Assembly (NCBI GenBank): GCA_910578255.1
Contig: CAJTQM010000001.1
Span: 62,001 to 126,000 of the forward strand
Length of the DNA: 64,000 nucleotides
From: an uncultured Oscillospiraceae bacterium
GTDB taxonomy: Bacteria > Bacillota > Clostridia > Oscillospirales > Ruminococcaceae
Direction of reading: 5' to 3'
Shown here one piece after another: positions 39,882 to 48,477 of the stretch. The translations under genes and the position numbers were made by a program. The notes beneath the pieces were generated by a model. The model saw only the letters and a program-made list of their open reading frames with translations, made no database searches and was not told the origin of the DNA. Every line of letters starts with the position of its first letter. Position 1 is the stretch's first letter.

Positions 39882-41234
39882 ATGGCTTTGAAAAGCGATT
39901 ACATGAAAGAAGTCTATCAAAAGGTCTGCCAGCGGGACCAGGGGGAGCCGGAATTTTTGCAGGCAGTGCAGGAGGTTTTGGAATCCCTTGAGCCGGTGGT
40001 GGAAAAACGGCCGGATATAAAAGAAGCGGGCATCGTGGAACGGATGGTAGAGCCGGAGCGTTTTTTACAGTTTCGGGTGTCCTGGGTGGACGACAGCGGG
40101 AAGGTGCAGGTCAACCGGGGATACCGGGTACAGTATAACTCGGCCATCGGCCCGTACAAGGGCGGACTGCGGCTGCATCCGTCGGTGAACGCCTCGATCA
40201 TTAAGTTTTTGGGATTTGAGCAGTGCTTTAAAAACGCGCTGACCGGTCTGCCTATGGGCGGCGGCAAAGGCGGCTCGGACTTCGATCCGAAGGGAAAATC
40301 CGACGGGGAGATCATGCGTTTTTGCCAGAGTTTTATGACCGAGTTGTGCCGCCATATCGGCGCGGATACCGACGTACCTGCCGGCGACATCGGCGTAGGG
40401 GCGCGGGAAATTGGATTTTTGTACGGCCAGTATAAAAAGATCCGAAATGAACATACCGGCGTATTGACCGGCAAGGGACTGACCTACGGCGGGTCTCTGG
40501 TCCGCAAGGAAGCCACCGGGTATGGGCTTTTGTATTTTACCGAAGAAATGCTCAAAAATATGAAGAAGGATTCGGTTAAGGGGAAAAAGGTCGTGATTTC
40601 CGGCTCCGGTAACGTGGCGATTTACGCGGCGGAGAAGGCCGGACAGCTAGGCGGCAAGGTGATCGCCATGAGCGATTCCTCCGGCTATGTGTATGACCCG
40701 GAGGGCATCCGGCTGGAGGTAGTCAAAGAGATTAAAGAGGTGCGGCGCGGCCGCATCAGCGAATATGTAAAGGAGGTCCCCGGCGCAAAATACACCGAAG
40801 GATGCAAGGGAATCTGGTCGATCCCCTGCGAAATCGCGCTGCCCTGCGCCACCCAGAATGAGTTGGATGGCGAAGGCGCCAAGGCGCTGGTGAAAAACGG
40901 GGTCATCGCGGTGGCGGAGGGGGCGAATATGCCCAGCACGCCGGAAGCAGTGGAACTGTTTTTGGAAAAGGGCGTGCTGTTTGGACCGGCCAAAGCGGCC
41001 AACGCCGGCGGCGTTGCCACCAGCGGTCTGGAGATGAGCCAGAATTCCATGCGTTACAGCTGGAGTTTTGAGGAAGTGGACAAAAAGCTTCAGGATATTA
41101 TGGTGGGAATTTTCCGCAGCGCCTATGACGCTTCGAAGGAATTTGGCGCCCAGGGCAATTTGGTGGTCGGCGCCAACGCGGCGGGCTTTTTGAAGATCGC
41201 CGAAACGATGCTGGCCTACGGGCTGACCTTCTAA
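39882..41234 (+). CDS. gdhA: Glutamate dehydrogenase (NADP-type)
   Basis: A 450-residue hexameric glutamate dehydrogenase making glutamate from 2-oxoglutarate and ammonia. It shows the catalytic Lys region GGLRLHPSVNASIIKFLGFEQCFKNALTGLPMGGGKGGSDFDPKG in outline, DVPAGDIGVGAREIG, and the nucleotide-binding VVISGSGNVAIYAAEK with a serine-rich motif typical of NADP-preferring enzymes. RBS GAGGAGG at the ATG 39882; the in-frame ATG at 39822 lies at the transcription start and is excluded. Monocistronic. Confidence 0.96.
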   Translation: MALKSDYMKEVYQKVCQRDQGEPEFLQAVQEVLESLEPVVEKRPDIKEAGIVERMVEPERFLQFRVSWVDDSGKVQVNRGYRVQYNSAIGPYKGGLRLHPSVNASIIKFLGFEQCFKNALTGLPMGGGKGGSDFDPKGKSDGEIMRFCQSFMTELCRHIGADTDVPAGDIGVGAREIGFLYGQYKKIRNEHTGVLTGKGLTYGGSLVRKEATGYGLLYFTEEMLKNMKKDSVKGKKVVISGSGNVAIYAAEKAGQLGGKVIAMSDSSGYVYDPEGIRLEVVKEIKEVRRGRISEYVKEVPGAKYTEGCKGIWSIPCEIALPCATQNELDGEGAKALVKNGVIAVAEGANMPSTPEAVELFLEKGVLFGPAKAANAGGVATSGLEMSQNSMRYSWSFEEVDKKLQDIMVGIFRSAYDASKEFGAQGNLVVGANAAGFLKIAETMLAYGLTF

Positions 41235-41372
41235 AGGGGATTTTTTAGTCGAAAGGCGCAGGATACAGGGCGGAGAGGTTTTTCCGTCCGGGATGTCCCG
41301 CGCTTTTTGCGTTTTCTGTGGAAATAGACAAAACAAAAGACTGGTCCGCAGCGCTTTTTGGCGGGAAAGTAC

Positions 41373-41401
41373 TTGTGCTTGTTGCATTAAAGTGCTAAAA
41401 T
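41373..41401 (+). promoter_or_regulatory. SigA promoter for ilvE
   Basis: TTGTGC (41373), 17-bp spacer, TAAAAT (41396). The leader is ~55 nt, with no T-box or other riboswitch visible. Confidence 0.6.
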
Positions 41402-41464
41402 TACAGAAAAATATAAAGGTGTTTCACCGAAAAGACACAAGATTGAGAAAAGGTGTGAAGGAAA

Positions 41465-42538
41465 ATGAGCGAAATCAAGATCGTAAAGACCACTGCGCCC
41501 AAGCAAAAACCCCAGGACGAGACCAAGCTGGGATTTGGCGCCATCACCACCGACCACATGTTTTTGATGGATTATACCGAAGGCAAGGGCTGGCACGATC
41601 CGCGGATCGTACCCTATGGACCCATTGAGCTGGATCCCTTTGCCAAATGCCTGCATTATGGCCAGGAGGTTTTTGAGGGCCTGAAGGCGTACCGGGGGGA
41701 CAAAGGCGAAATTCGTCTGTTCCGGCCGGAAGAAAACTTTAAGCGGATCAATCGTTCCAACGACCGGATGTGCATCCCCCAGCTGGACGAGGGCCTTTGC
41801 CTGGAGGCGCTAAAAAAGCTGATCGAGTTGGACCAGGATTGGGTTCCTCACGCAGAAGGCACCACCTTATATATCCGCCCGTTTGTCATCGCCACCGAGC
41901 CGAAGCTGGGGACCGATTCTTCCAAAACCTATCTGTTTTTGATTGTGCTCTCCCCCTCCGGCGCCTACTATCCCCAGGGCTTTAACCCGGTGAAAATCTA
42001 CGTGGAGACCCAGTATGTCCGGGCAGTCCGCGGCGGCATGGGCGAAGCGAAGACCGGTGGCAACTACGCCTGTTCGTTAAAGGGGCAGGAGGTGGCCCAC
42101 GAGCAGGGCTATTCCCAGGTGTTGTGGCTGGACGGCGTTGAGCGCAAATACATCGAAGAGGTGGGCGCCATGAACGTCTTCTTTGTCATCGACAATAAGA
42201 TTGTCACCCCGATGCTCACCGGCAGCATCCTGCCCGGCATCACCCGCAAATCCTGTATTGCGCTTTTGAAAGATTGGGGATATGAGGTAGAGGAGCGGCG
42301 CATCTCGGTGGAGGAGTTGCTGCAGGCAGGCAAGGAAGGCCGTTTGCAGGAGGCATTTGGCAGCGGCACGGCGGCGGTCATCTCCCCCATTGGCGAGTTG
42401 AAGATCGACGAGCACATCCTGCCTTTGTCCGGCGGCAAGATCGGTCCGATTTCCCAGCGGCTGTACGACCAGCTGACCGGGATTCAGTGGGGACGCATCC
42501 CCGGGCCGGAGGGCTGGAGCGTAAAGGTCTGCGGCTGA
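41465..42538 (+). CDS. ilvE: Branched-chain amino acid aminotransferase
   Basis: A 357-residue class IV PLP transaminase for Leu, Ile and Val. It belongs to the longer BCAT2-like branch: ALHYGQEVFEGLKAYR-like (LHYGQEVFEGLKAYRG), RPFVIATEP, the PLP Lys206 in GGNYACSLKGQ, EEVGAMNVFFV, and GSGTAAVISPIG. RBS GTGTGAAGGAAA. It lies next to gdhA, which supplies its amino donor, but has its own promoter and terminator. Confidence 0.96.
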   Translation: MSEIKIVKTTAPKQKPQDETKLGFGAITTDHMFLMDYTEGKGWHDPRIVPYGPIELDPFAKCLHYGQEVFEGLKAYRGDKGEIRLFRPEENFKRINRSNDRMCIPQLDEGLCLEALKKLIELDQDWVPHAEGTTLYIRPFVIATEPKLGTDSSKTYLFLIVLSPSGAYYPQGFNPVKIYVETQYVRAVRGGMGEAKTGGNYACSLKGQEVAHEQGYSQVLWLDGVERKYIEEVGAMNVFFVIDNKIVTPMLTGSILPGITRKSCIALLKDWGYEVEERRISVEELLQAGKEGRLQEAFGSGTAAVISPIGELKIDEHILPLSGGKIGPISQRLYDQLTGIQWGRIPGPEGWSVKVCG

Positions 42539-42556
42539 TCGGAAAAAGATATGCAC

Positions 42557-42583
42557 AAAGAGGCGGCGAAGGCCGCCTTTTTT
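42557..42583 (+). terminator. Rho-independent terminator of ilvE
   Basis: AGGCGGC / GCCGCCT stem with loop GAAG, followed by TTTTT. Confidence 0.85.
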
Positions 42584-42615
42584 CCGTCCGGATAGAAAAA
42601 GAGAGGAGCATCTTT

Positions 42616-43512
42616 CTGGAAAAACTGATTTTTACCGTTCCGCCGGCGTTTGACGGCCGCACGGTCAACGACTTTCTGCGCCGGGGGCAGGGAGTCTCCT
42701 ACCGGCTTATCAAAAAACTCAAACGGGAGGTACCGCCCGGCGGCATCTACCGAAACGGCGCCCATGTGCGGACCATCGACCCGGTGCAGACAGGCGACCA
42801 GCTGCTTTTGCGCTGGCGGGAGGAGGGAGCCGGTCCGGCGGCGTCTGCCGAAACGGTGCAGGTGCTGTACGAGGATGAGGCGCTGATCGTGTTTAATAAG
42901 CCCTGGGACATGCCCTGCCATCCGGCCAAAAGGCACCAGGGCGACACACTGGGCAATGTGTTCGCCGCCCGTTGCGCCGCCGCCGGGCAGACGCTGCCCT
43001 TTCGCGCGGTAAACCGCCTGGACAAGGACACCACCGGCATTGTGGTGGCGGCCAAAAATCAGTTTGCGGCCTCCCGGTTGGCGGGGCAGGTGGAAAAGCA
43101 GTACCTGGCGATTTTGTGCGGGATCCCCCAGCCGCCGACCGGAACGGTAGACGCGCCCATTGGCCGGGTGGATCCGGTGCACATCCTGCGGCAGGTTTCG
43201 CCGGACGGCCAGCAGGCGATAACCCATTACGAAACATTGGCCGCGGCAGAGAATTACAGCCTTGTCCGGCTTTGGCTGGAGACGGGAAGAACTCACCAGA
43301 TCCGGGTACACATGGCCCATATCGGCCATCCACTGGCCGGAGACGCCTTATACGGCGGGGACAACCGGATCATAGAGCGGCAGGCGCTGCCCTGCGCCGC
43401 CTGCCGGTTTGCCCATCCGGTGAGCCAAAAGGAGGTAAAAATTCTCGCCCCTTTGCACGAACCGTTTAAAAAAGCACTTGAAAATGCATATATATCCGTA
43501 TATACTGAATAA
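42616..43512 (+). CDS. RluA-family pseudouridine synthase
   Basis: A 298-residue RNA pseudouridine synthase of the RluA/RluD type. The N-terminal S4-like part (about 1-75) is followed by the catalytic motif AVNRLDKDTTGIVVAAKN with the essential Asp, and the C-terminal RLWLETGRTHQIRVHMAHIGHPLAGDALYG. The RNA target cannot be assigned. The start is unusual: AGGAG (42604-42608) sits 7 nt before an in-frame CTG at 42616, and no ATG, GTG or TTG is well placed. Upstream in-frame starts lie inside ilvE or the terminator. Confidence 0.85.
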   Translation: MEKLIFTVPPAFDGRTVNDFLRRGQGVSYRLIKKLKREVPPGGIYRNGAHVRTIDPVQTGDQLLLRWREEGAGPAASAETVQVLYEDEALIVFNKPWDMPCHPAKRHQGDTLGNVFAARCAAAGQTLPFRAVNRLDKDTTGIVVAAKNQFAASRLAGQVEKQYLAILCGIPQPPTGTVDAPIGRVDPVHILRQVSPDGQQAITHYETLAAAENYSLVRLWLETGRTHQIRVHMAHIGHPLAGDALYGGDNRIIERQALPCAACRFAHPVSQKEVKILAPLHEPFKKALENAYISVYTE

Positions 43513-43538
43513 AAACGAAAAAAAATTTAAAAATATAC

Positions 43539-43566
43539 TTGATTTTTGCAAATTTATGCATATAAT
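43539..43566 (+). promoter_or_regulatory. SigA promoter for the amino acid ABC transporter
   Basis: TTGATT (43539), 16-bp spacer, perfect TATAAT (43561). AT-rich repeats ATGCATATA occur at 43484 and 43556, and CTGAATAAAAA near 43505 resembles half of an ArgR box; an ArgR link is only a guess. Confidence 0.7.
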
Positions 43567-43604
43567 AAGATTATACCAATTCAACAGACAGGAGAGAAAA
43601 TAAG

Positions 43605-44462
43605 ATGAAAAAAGCAATATCCCTCATTTTGACAGCGCTGATGCTGCTGACCCTTGCCGCCTGTAACGGCACCACCCCTTCCCCGGCTGCGGGCGATTCT
43701 TCCACCGCATCCCAGACTGATACCAGTTCCTCGGCTGACACCGGCTCCTCCGATACGTCTGACGGGGAAAAGCCGAAACTCAACACCGTGACCCCCGGCA
43801 AACTGACCATGTCCACCGACGCCGGCTTCGCCCCGTATGAATATGTAGAAGGCGAAAAAGTCGTGGGCGTTGACGCGGACATTGCCCAGGCCATTGCCGA
43901 TTACTACGGGCTGGAACTGGTCATCCAGGACATGGACTTTACCAACGCGTTGCTGGCGCCGCAGAACGGCACCGCGGATTTTGCCGCCGCTGGTATTTCC
44001 ATTACGGAAGAGCGCTTGGAAACGATGGATTTCACCATGGAATACGCCGAGTCCGAGCAGGTGATCTTAGTCAGAAAGGGCTTTGCCGATATCAAAGAGG
44101 AAAAGGACCTGGCCAATGTGAAGATCGGCGTACAGCAAAGCACAACGGCCGACCTGTACTGCCAGGACATGGAGTATGCCAATGTAAGCGCGTATAAAAA
44201 GAATCTGGTTGCGGCGGAGGACCTGAAAAACGGTCAGATCGACTGCATGATCTTAGACAACATGCCGGCTAAGGCGATTTTGCAGCAAAACGAGGCGGAA
44301 CTGGAGATTCTGGATGTGGTATTGTTTACCGACGTATACGCTCTGGCGGTGAAAAAGGGCAACACCGAAATGGCCGAGGCGCTGAACACCGTTTTGAAAA
44401 AGCTGATCGACGAAGGAAAAATTCAGGAATTTACCAAAACGCATATGGACGCTTCGATGTAA
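43605..44462 (+). CDS. Polar amino acid ABC transporter substrate-binding lipoprotein
   Basis: A 285-residue lipoprotein with signal peptide and lipobox LAAC (Cys20), a Ser/Thr-rich linker (about 21-55) and a family 3 solute-binding domain: TDAGFAPYEYVEGEKVVGVDADIAQAIADYYG, DFAAAGISITEERLETMDFT and the later hinge LKNGQIDCMILDNMPA. The Arg and Asp that hold the amino acid backbone appear in place; side-chain specificity is not clear. RBS GGAGAG. First gene of the SBP-permease-ATPase unit. Confidence 0.93.
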   Translation: MKKAISLILTALMLLTLAACNGTTPSPAAGDSSTASQTDTSSSADTGSSDTSDGEKPKLNTVTPGKLTMSTDAGFAPYEYVEGEKVVGVDADIAQAIADYYGLELVIQDMDFTNALLAPQNGTADFAAAGISITEERLETMDFTMEYAESEQVILVRKGFADIKEEKDLANVKIGVQQSTTADLYCQDMEYANVSAYKKNLVAAEDLKNGQIDCMILDNMPAKAILQQNEAELEILDVVLFTDVYALAVKKGNTEMAEALNTVLKKLIDEGKIQEFTKTHMDASM

Positions 44463-44486
44463 AACGAGGCGAGTCGTCCGACGGAT

Positions 44487-44521
44487 GAAACGCAGGGGGG
44501 AAGACTTCCCCCCTTACGTTT
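44487..44521 (+). terminator. Intercistronic hairpin after the binding protein
   Basis: GGGGGGAAG / CTTCCCCCC stem, extended by ACG/CGT pairs, without a clean T run. It probably raises the lipoprotein-to-permease ratio, as is common in such operons. Confidence 0.55.
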
Positions 44522-44549
44522 ATCTTGCGACAGGAAAGGGAGTGACGGT

Positions 44550-45275
44550 TTGTTCTCGTATTTTGGCGCCCAGCATCTGCTTTGGATGCAGGGACTGCAA
44601 AAAAGTCTGTACCGAACCTTTGTGGAGAAGGACCGGTATATGGCGTTTTTGAAAGGAATCGGCGTTACGCTGGAGATTTCGTTTTTCGCGGTGCTTTTGG
44701 GTACAATCATCGGTGTAGTGGTGGCGGTGGTCAAGCATATGTCCAAAAAGCACCATTTTCTGCGTCCGCTGGAATGGCTTTTGGACGCGTATGTACTGGT
44801 GACGCGGGGAACGCCGGTTTATGTGCAGCTGCTGATTTTAAACACGGTGGTCTTCGCTTCGGTACAGAACAAAATTCTGGTGGCGGTCATCACCTTCGGC
44901 ATCAACTCCGGCGCTTATGTGGCGGAAATCATCCGCGCGGGCATCAACTCGGTGGATAAAGGCCAGTTTGAGGCGGGCAATTCCCTGGGATTGCGCGACG
45001 GCGCCGTTATGCGGCTGATCGTTCTGCCCCAGGCGATCCGCAACATCCTGCCGGCGTTGGGCAATGAGTTTATCACGCTGGTGAAGGAAACCTCCATCGC
45101 CGGGACCATGGCGGTCAACGACCTGACCAAGGCGGCGGAGCGGATCGGTGGCGCCACCTATGATCTGTACACGCCGCTTTTGTCTATTGCGGTGATCTAT
45201 TTTGTGCTGGTGTTCGGCATGACCCGTCTGCTGAAGCTGTTTGAAAGGAGGCTGGCCAGAAGTGATAACCGTTAA
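44550..45275 (+). CDS. Polar amino acid ABC transporter permease
   Basis: A 241-residue HisM/GlnP-type permease with about five membrane helices. The coupling EAA loop is FEAGNSLGLRDGAVMRLIVLPQAIRNILPALGNEF. An atypically long N-terminal piece (about 1-30) precedes the first helix. The start is TTG 44550 with GGGAG 7 nt upstream. It overlaps the ATPase gene by 14 bp. Confidence 0.92.
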   Translation: MFSYFGAQHLLWMQGLQKSLYRTFVEKDRYMAFLKGIGVTLEISFFAVLLGTIIGVVVAVVKHMSKKHHFLRPLEWLLDAYVLVTRGTPVYVQLLILNTVVFASVQNKILVAVITFGINSGAYVAEIIRAGINSVDKGQFEAGNSLGLRDGAVMRLIVLPQAIRNILPALGNEFITLVKETSIAGTMAVNDLTKAAERIGGATYDLYTPLLSIAVIYFVLVFGMTRLLKLFERRLARSDNR

Positions 45276-45984
45276 AAATCTGCAAAAATCCTTTGGAGAG
45301 CATCAGGTGCTGCAGGGCATTGACCAGACCATCGAGCAGGGGGAAAAGGTGGTGGTAATCGGGCCGTCCGGATCGGGAAAATCCACCTTTCTGCGGTGCC
45401 TGAACCTTTTGGAGGTGCCTACCGGCGGAGAGATCTGGTTCGAAGGGCAGAACATCACCAGTAAGGAGACGGACATCCACGCGCTGCGCCAGAAAATGGG
45501 GATGGTGTTCCAGCAGTTTAACCTGTTCCCCCATCTGACGGTATTAGAAAACATCACCTTAGCGCCGGTTAGGCTGAAGCTTCAGTCGCCGCAGCAGGCG
45601 CAGGAAAAGGCCAAGTCGCTTTTGGAGCGGATTGGATTGTGGGAAAAGGCCAATGCCTATCCGGGTCAGCTTTCCGGCGGGCAGAAGCAGAGGATTGCCA
45701 TCGTCCGGGCTCTGGCCATGAACCCGGACGTGATGCTCTTTGACGAGCCCACCTCCGCTTTGGATCCGGAGATGGTGGGCGAGGTGCTGGAACTGATGAA
45801 GGATCTGGCAAACGAGGGGATGACCATGGTGGTGGTCACCCATGAAATGGGCTTTGCCCGGGAGGTGGCGACCCGGGTGCTGTTTATGGACGAGGGAAAG
45901 GTTTTGGAGCAGGGAGCGCCGGACACCTTTTTCGGCAATCCTCAGCATCCGCGCTTGCAGGATTTTCTTTCCAAGGTGCTGTAA
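45262..45984 (+). CDS. Polar amino acid ABC transporter ATPase
   Basis: A 240-residue GlnQ/HisP-type ATPase with Walker A GPSGSGKST, Q-loop VFQQFNLFPHLTVLENITLAP, signature LSGGQKQR, Walker B VMLFDEPTSALDPEM and the switch His in VVTHEMGFAREV. GTG 45262 was chosen as start with AGGAGG upstream inside the permease gene. Last gene of the transporter unit. Confidence 0.95.
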   Translation: MITVKNLQKSFGEHQVLQGIDQTIEQGEKVVVIGPSGSGKSTFLRCLNLLEVPTGGEIWFEGQNITSKETDIHALRQKMGMVFQQFNLFPHLTVLENITLAPVRLKLQSPQQAQEKAKSLLERIGLWEKANAYPGQLSGGQKQRIAIVRALAMNPDVMLFDEPTSALDPEMVGEVLELMKDLANEGMTMVVVTHEMGFAREVATRVLFMDEGKVLEQGAPDTFFGNPQHPRLQDFLSKVL

Positions 45985-46031
45985 AGAAGATTGCCGGTTT
46001 GGAACGAATTTTTTTGTGTTTTGTAAAACGG

Positions 46032-46080
46032 CGTCAAAAAATGCGTCTGTCCCTTAAAGGGACGGGCGTTTTTTTTGACG
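46032..46080 (+). terminator. Terminator of the ABC transporter operon
   Basis: Long stem: CGTCAAAAAA and CGTCTGTCCC pair with GGGACGGGCG and TTTTTTGACG, including the T run. Confidence 0.85.
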
Positions 46081-46104
46081 GATTTTCGCGCCGGCGTCCA
46101 AGAT

Positions 46105-46133
46105 TTGCAGGTTGGGCAGAATCGTGGTAAAAT
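46105..46133 (+). promoter_or_regulatory. Distal promoter before the M23 peptidase gene
   Basis: TTGCAG (46105), 17-bp spacer, TAAAAT (46128). It would give a ~260-nt leader. Confidence 0.55.
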
Positions 46134-46320
46134 ATACGCGGACATAAAGCTTGCAACCGGATGAAAAGCCAAAGATTCCGGGAAAATTCTTTTTTCGGAA
46201 TTTAGACAAGCCGTCACAAAGGCAACACACTTTATTGTCAATATATCTATTTTTCGAGGGAATAATAGAAAAATATTTATACAATACGTCCATAACTTTT
46301 TTACATTTTTGTGAATTCGG

Positions 46321-46348
46321 TTGATAAAAAAGGCAGAGTGTGTATAAT
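46321..46348 (+). promoter_or_regulatory. Proximal promoter of the M23 peptidase gene
   Basis: TTGATA (46321), 16-bp spacer, perfect TATAAT (46343), 54 bp before the start. Confidence 0.7.
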
Positions 46349-46401
46349 GAAGAAGAAAACAAGCGGAATGATCTGTCCCGCGAAGGAAAGGAGAGGAGTG
46401 G

Positions 46402-48174
46402 ATGGAAAGCAGCCAGAGTATCGGCAAAAAAAGTCCGAGTCCAAAACAGCGTGTGCCGGAAAACCGGTCCTTGCCGGAAACCGTTAAAAGCGGATTTGTG
46501 GCGGGCTACCGTTTTTGTTATTTTGTCGGACTTCAGCTGATCCGTTATTTTAGGCGGTACAAAAAAAGAGTGGTGCGCTTTGCAGTTCAAACCCGTCTGG
46601 GTATTGGCCTGCGGTTAAAAAAGCGCCAGACCCTGTTAAAGCGCAAGCTGCGCTTTGCCGTAAACGACGCGATGCGGCCTTACCGCCAGGTACAGCAGCT
46701 GCGGCAGACCCGGGAAGAGCGGGTGGCACTGGCAAAGGACCAGGGGACCAAAGCGGTTCTGCGGGAGAAAACCCTGCTTTTTCGCGAGAGCCTGCGGCTT
46801 GTATTTAAAACGCTTGGAGCGGTGCTTTGTTATGTGGCACCGGTTGTCAGTTTTGTTTTATTTTTGAATTTAATCCACCAAAGCCTGAATCTTCAGTTCG
46901 CGTTGGAGGTAGAGTATAACGATAAAATCATCGGCTATATCGCAAGGGAATCCGATTTTGACGAATCGGAAAAAATCATGCAGAGCCGTATTGTGTACGA
47001 GGAATATCAGCCCCCTTTGGACACGGTGCCAAAATACACCTTAAAGATTATTGATGAGGAAAATCTTTCCACCATCAATGAAATCGCCGACGAATTGATC
47101 GCCGCTTCGGGCAACGAAATCACCGAGGCCAGCGGACTTTATGTGGACGGAGTTTTTTACGGCGCGGTGGAGGACGCGGCGCCGGTCCACGCACTTTTAG
47201 ACGGCATGCTGGACGAGTTTCGCACTGGCAATGAAAACGAACGGGTGGATTTTGTCCAGGACGTGCAGCTTTCCAAAGGCCTGTATCTATTGAGCAGCCT
47301 AGTGGAGCCGGAGGAAATGGAAGAGGTGCTCACCTCTGAGATAGCCGGCGAGGTGACCTATACCGTCGAGGCCGGCGACGCGCCTACACTGATTTCCCAA
47401 AAGATGGACATCCCTTATTCTCAGCTGAAAGCGCTCAATCCGGGAATCGAAGAAAAGCTGCTGGTGGGGCAGGAGGTTTTGATCTCCAACCGGGTCAACT
47501 TTTTAACGGTGAAGCGCACCGTCACCGAGGTTTATGAGGAGGATGTGCCGTTCGGCACCGAAGAGGTGGTGGACGCCAATTACGCCAAGGGCTATCAGGC
47601 GGTCCGCAGTTCCGGCGTGCTGGGCAAGCGGCTGGTAACCGCCGACGTGGTATACATTAATGGCATGGAAGAGGACCGGGAGGAAGTAAGTTCCCTGATG
47701 GTGAAAGAACCGGTGGATCAGGTGGTGACGGTGGGAACGGCGGAGCCCATCCGGGTGCTGAGCAACTCCGGCTCCAGCGTCAGCGGCACCGGCGGTTTTC
47801 TCTGGCCGGTGGACGGCGGACATATCACCTGCGGGATCAACGGCTACTGGGGACACACCGGCTTGGACATTGGGGCGCCTCGGGGCACGGTGATCCGGGC
47901 GGCGGCCTCCGGCACGGTGGTCAAGGCGGTCCGTCAGTATTACGCTTACGGCTTCCATGTAAAGATCAGCCACGGCAACGGCATCTATACCCTGTATGCC
48001 CATATGAGCCAGCTGGCGGTATCCTACGGCGATTATGTCCAGCAGGGGCAGATCGTCGGCTATGTGGGAATGACCGGCAACGCTTCGGGCAATCACTGTC
48101 ATTTTGAAATTATCATCAACGGCAGATTTATGGATCCGACCAAATATATCGGCACCTATTATCCCGGCCGGTAA
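46402..48174 (+). CDS. Membrane-anchored LysM-G5-M23 murein peptidase
   Basis: A 590-residue envelope protein. A long, very basic cytoplasmic N-terminus (about 1-130) precedes a single membrane helix (about 134-158). The outer part has an unknown region (160-310), a LysM domain (about 316-358, YTVEAGDAPTLISQKMDIPYSQLKALNPG), a G5 domain (about 363-440), and an M23 LytM-type endopeptidase domain. Zinc ligands are His485 and Asp489 in HTGLDIG, and His565/His567 in HCHFEI, so it should be catalytically active. It probably cuts peptidoglycan cross-bridges. RBS GGAGAGGAG. Confidence 0.93.
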   Translation: MESSQSIGKKSPSPKQRVPENRSLPETVKSGFVAGYRFCYFVGLQLIRYFRRYKKRVVRFAVQTRLGIGLRLKKRQTLLKRKLRFAVNDAMRPYRQVQQLRQTREERVALAKDQGTKAVLREKTLLFRESLRLVFKTLGAVLCYVAPVVSFVLFLNLIHQSLNLQFALEVEYNDKIIGYIARESDFDESEKIMQSRIVYEEYQPPLDTVPKYTLKIIDEENLSTINEIADELIAASGNEITEASGLYVDGVFYGAVEDAAPVHALLDGMLDEFRTGNENERVDFVQDVQLSKGLYLLSSLVEPEEMEEVLTSEIAGEVTYTVEAGDAPTLISQKMDIPYSQLKALNPGIEEKLLVGQEVLISNRVNFLTVKRTVTEVYEEDVPFGTEEVVDANYAKGYQAVRSSGVLGKRLVTADVVYINGMEEDREEVSSLMVKEPVDQVVTVGTAEPIRVLSNSGSSVSGTGGFLWPVDGGHITCGINGYWGHTGLDIGAPRGTVIRAAASGTVVKAVRQYYAYGFHVKISHGNGIYTLYAHMSQLAVSYGDYVQQGQIVGYVGMTGNASGNHCHFEIIINGRFMDPTKYIGTYYPGR

Positions 48175-48189
48175 CAGTACAAAATAGCG

Positions 48190-48222
48190 AAAAGGCGTCC
48201 TTAAAAAGGGCGCCTTTTTTTG
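48190..48222 (+). terminator. Rho-independent terminator of the M23 gene
   Basis: AAAAGGCGTCCTT / AAGGGCGCCTTTT stem (with one G-T pair) and TTTTTTT tail. Confidence 0.9.
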
Positions 48223-48389
48223 CCGCAAAAAGGAAGGGGAAGCGGCAGGGCACAGCGCATATCCGGCGGGGAAAGGGGAAGAATTTTTGTTGCCAGAGAA
48301 ATTTTTATAAAACGGCGAAAGACACAAAAGTCCCGCAGGGAAAGAGCAATTTTTTCTTTCCGATTGGGCTTTTATTTTGCGGACGCTTG

Positions 48390-48398
48390 TGTTATAAT
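48390..48398 (+). promoter_or_regulatory. Extended -10 promoter of murA
   Basis: TGTTATAAT (extended TGn plus perfect TATAAT) with a poor -35 (TTTTAT). The near-palindrome TATCGCTAGTGATA lies at the expected start site (about 48402-48415). The rest of the 48223-48477 gap shows nothing else. Confidence 0.6.
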
Positions 48399-48477
48399 AC
48401 TATCGCTAGTGATATGTCCGCAGATTTTCTGCGTTTTTTATGAGAGAAAAAGAGAATCGGATAAAGGAGAGACTGCA

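Larger units (their letters stand above)
45985..46401 (+). other. Intergenic stretch with terminator and two promoters
   Basis: After the terminator at 46032-46080 there is a promoter at 46105-46133, then an AT-rich stretch with a small ATTCCG/CGGAAT hairpin (about 46175-46201), then the proximal promoter at 46321-46348. I see no gene or recognisable riboswitch. Confidence 0.6.

Noticed and set aside
41402..41464. T-box or leader peptide before ilvE
   Set aside because: The leader is only about 55 nt with no T-box sequence or run of branched-chain codons.
46162..46206. Fourteen-codon mini-gene after the distal promoter
   Set aside because: No ribosome binding site and no supporting feature beyond an ATG and a stop.
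46105..46401. c-di-AMP (ydaO-type) or c-di-GMP riboswitch before the M23 peptidase gene
   Set aside because: Such switches often precede wall hydrolases, but none of their conserved core sequences could be found in the leader.
48220..48477. N-terminal extension of MurA
   Set aside because: Crosses the terminator and extended -10 promoter; MurA proteins begin at MEKFFIEG-like sequence as at 48478.
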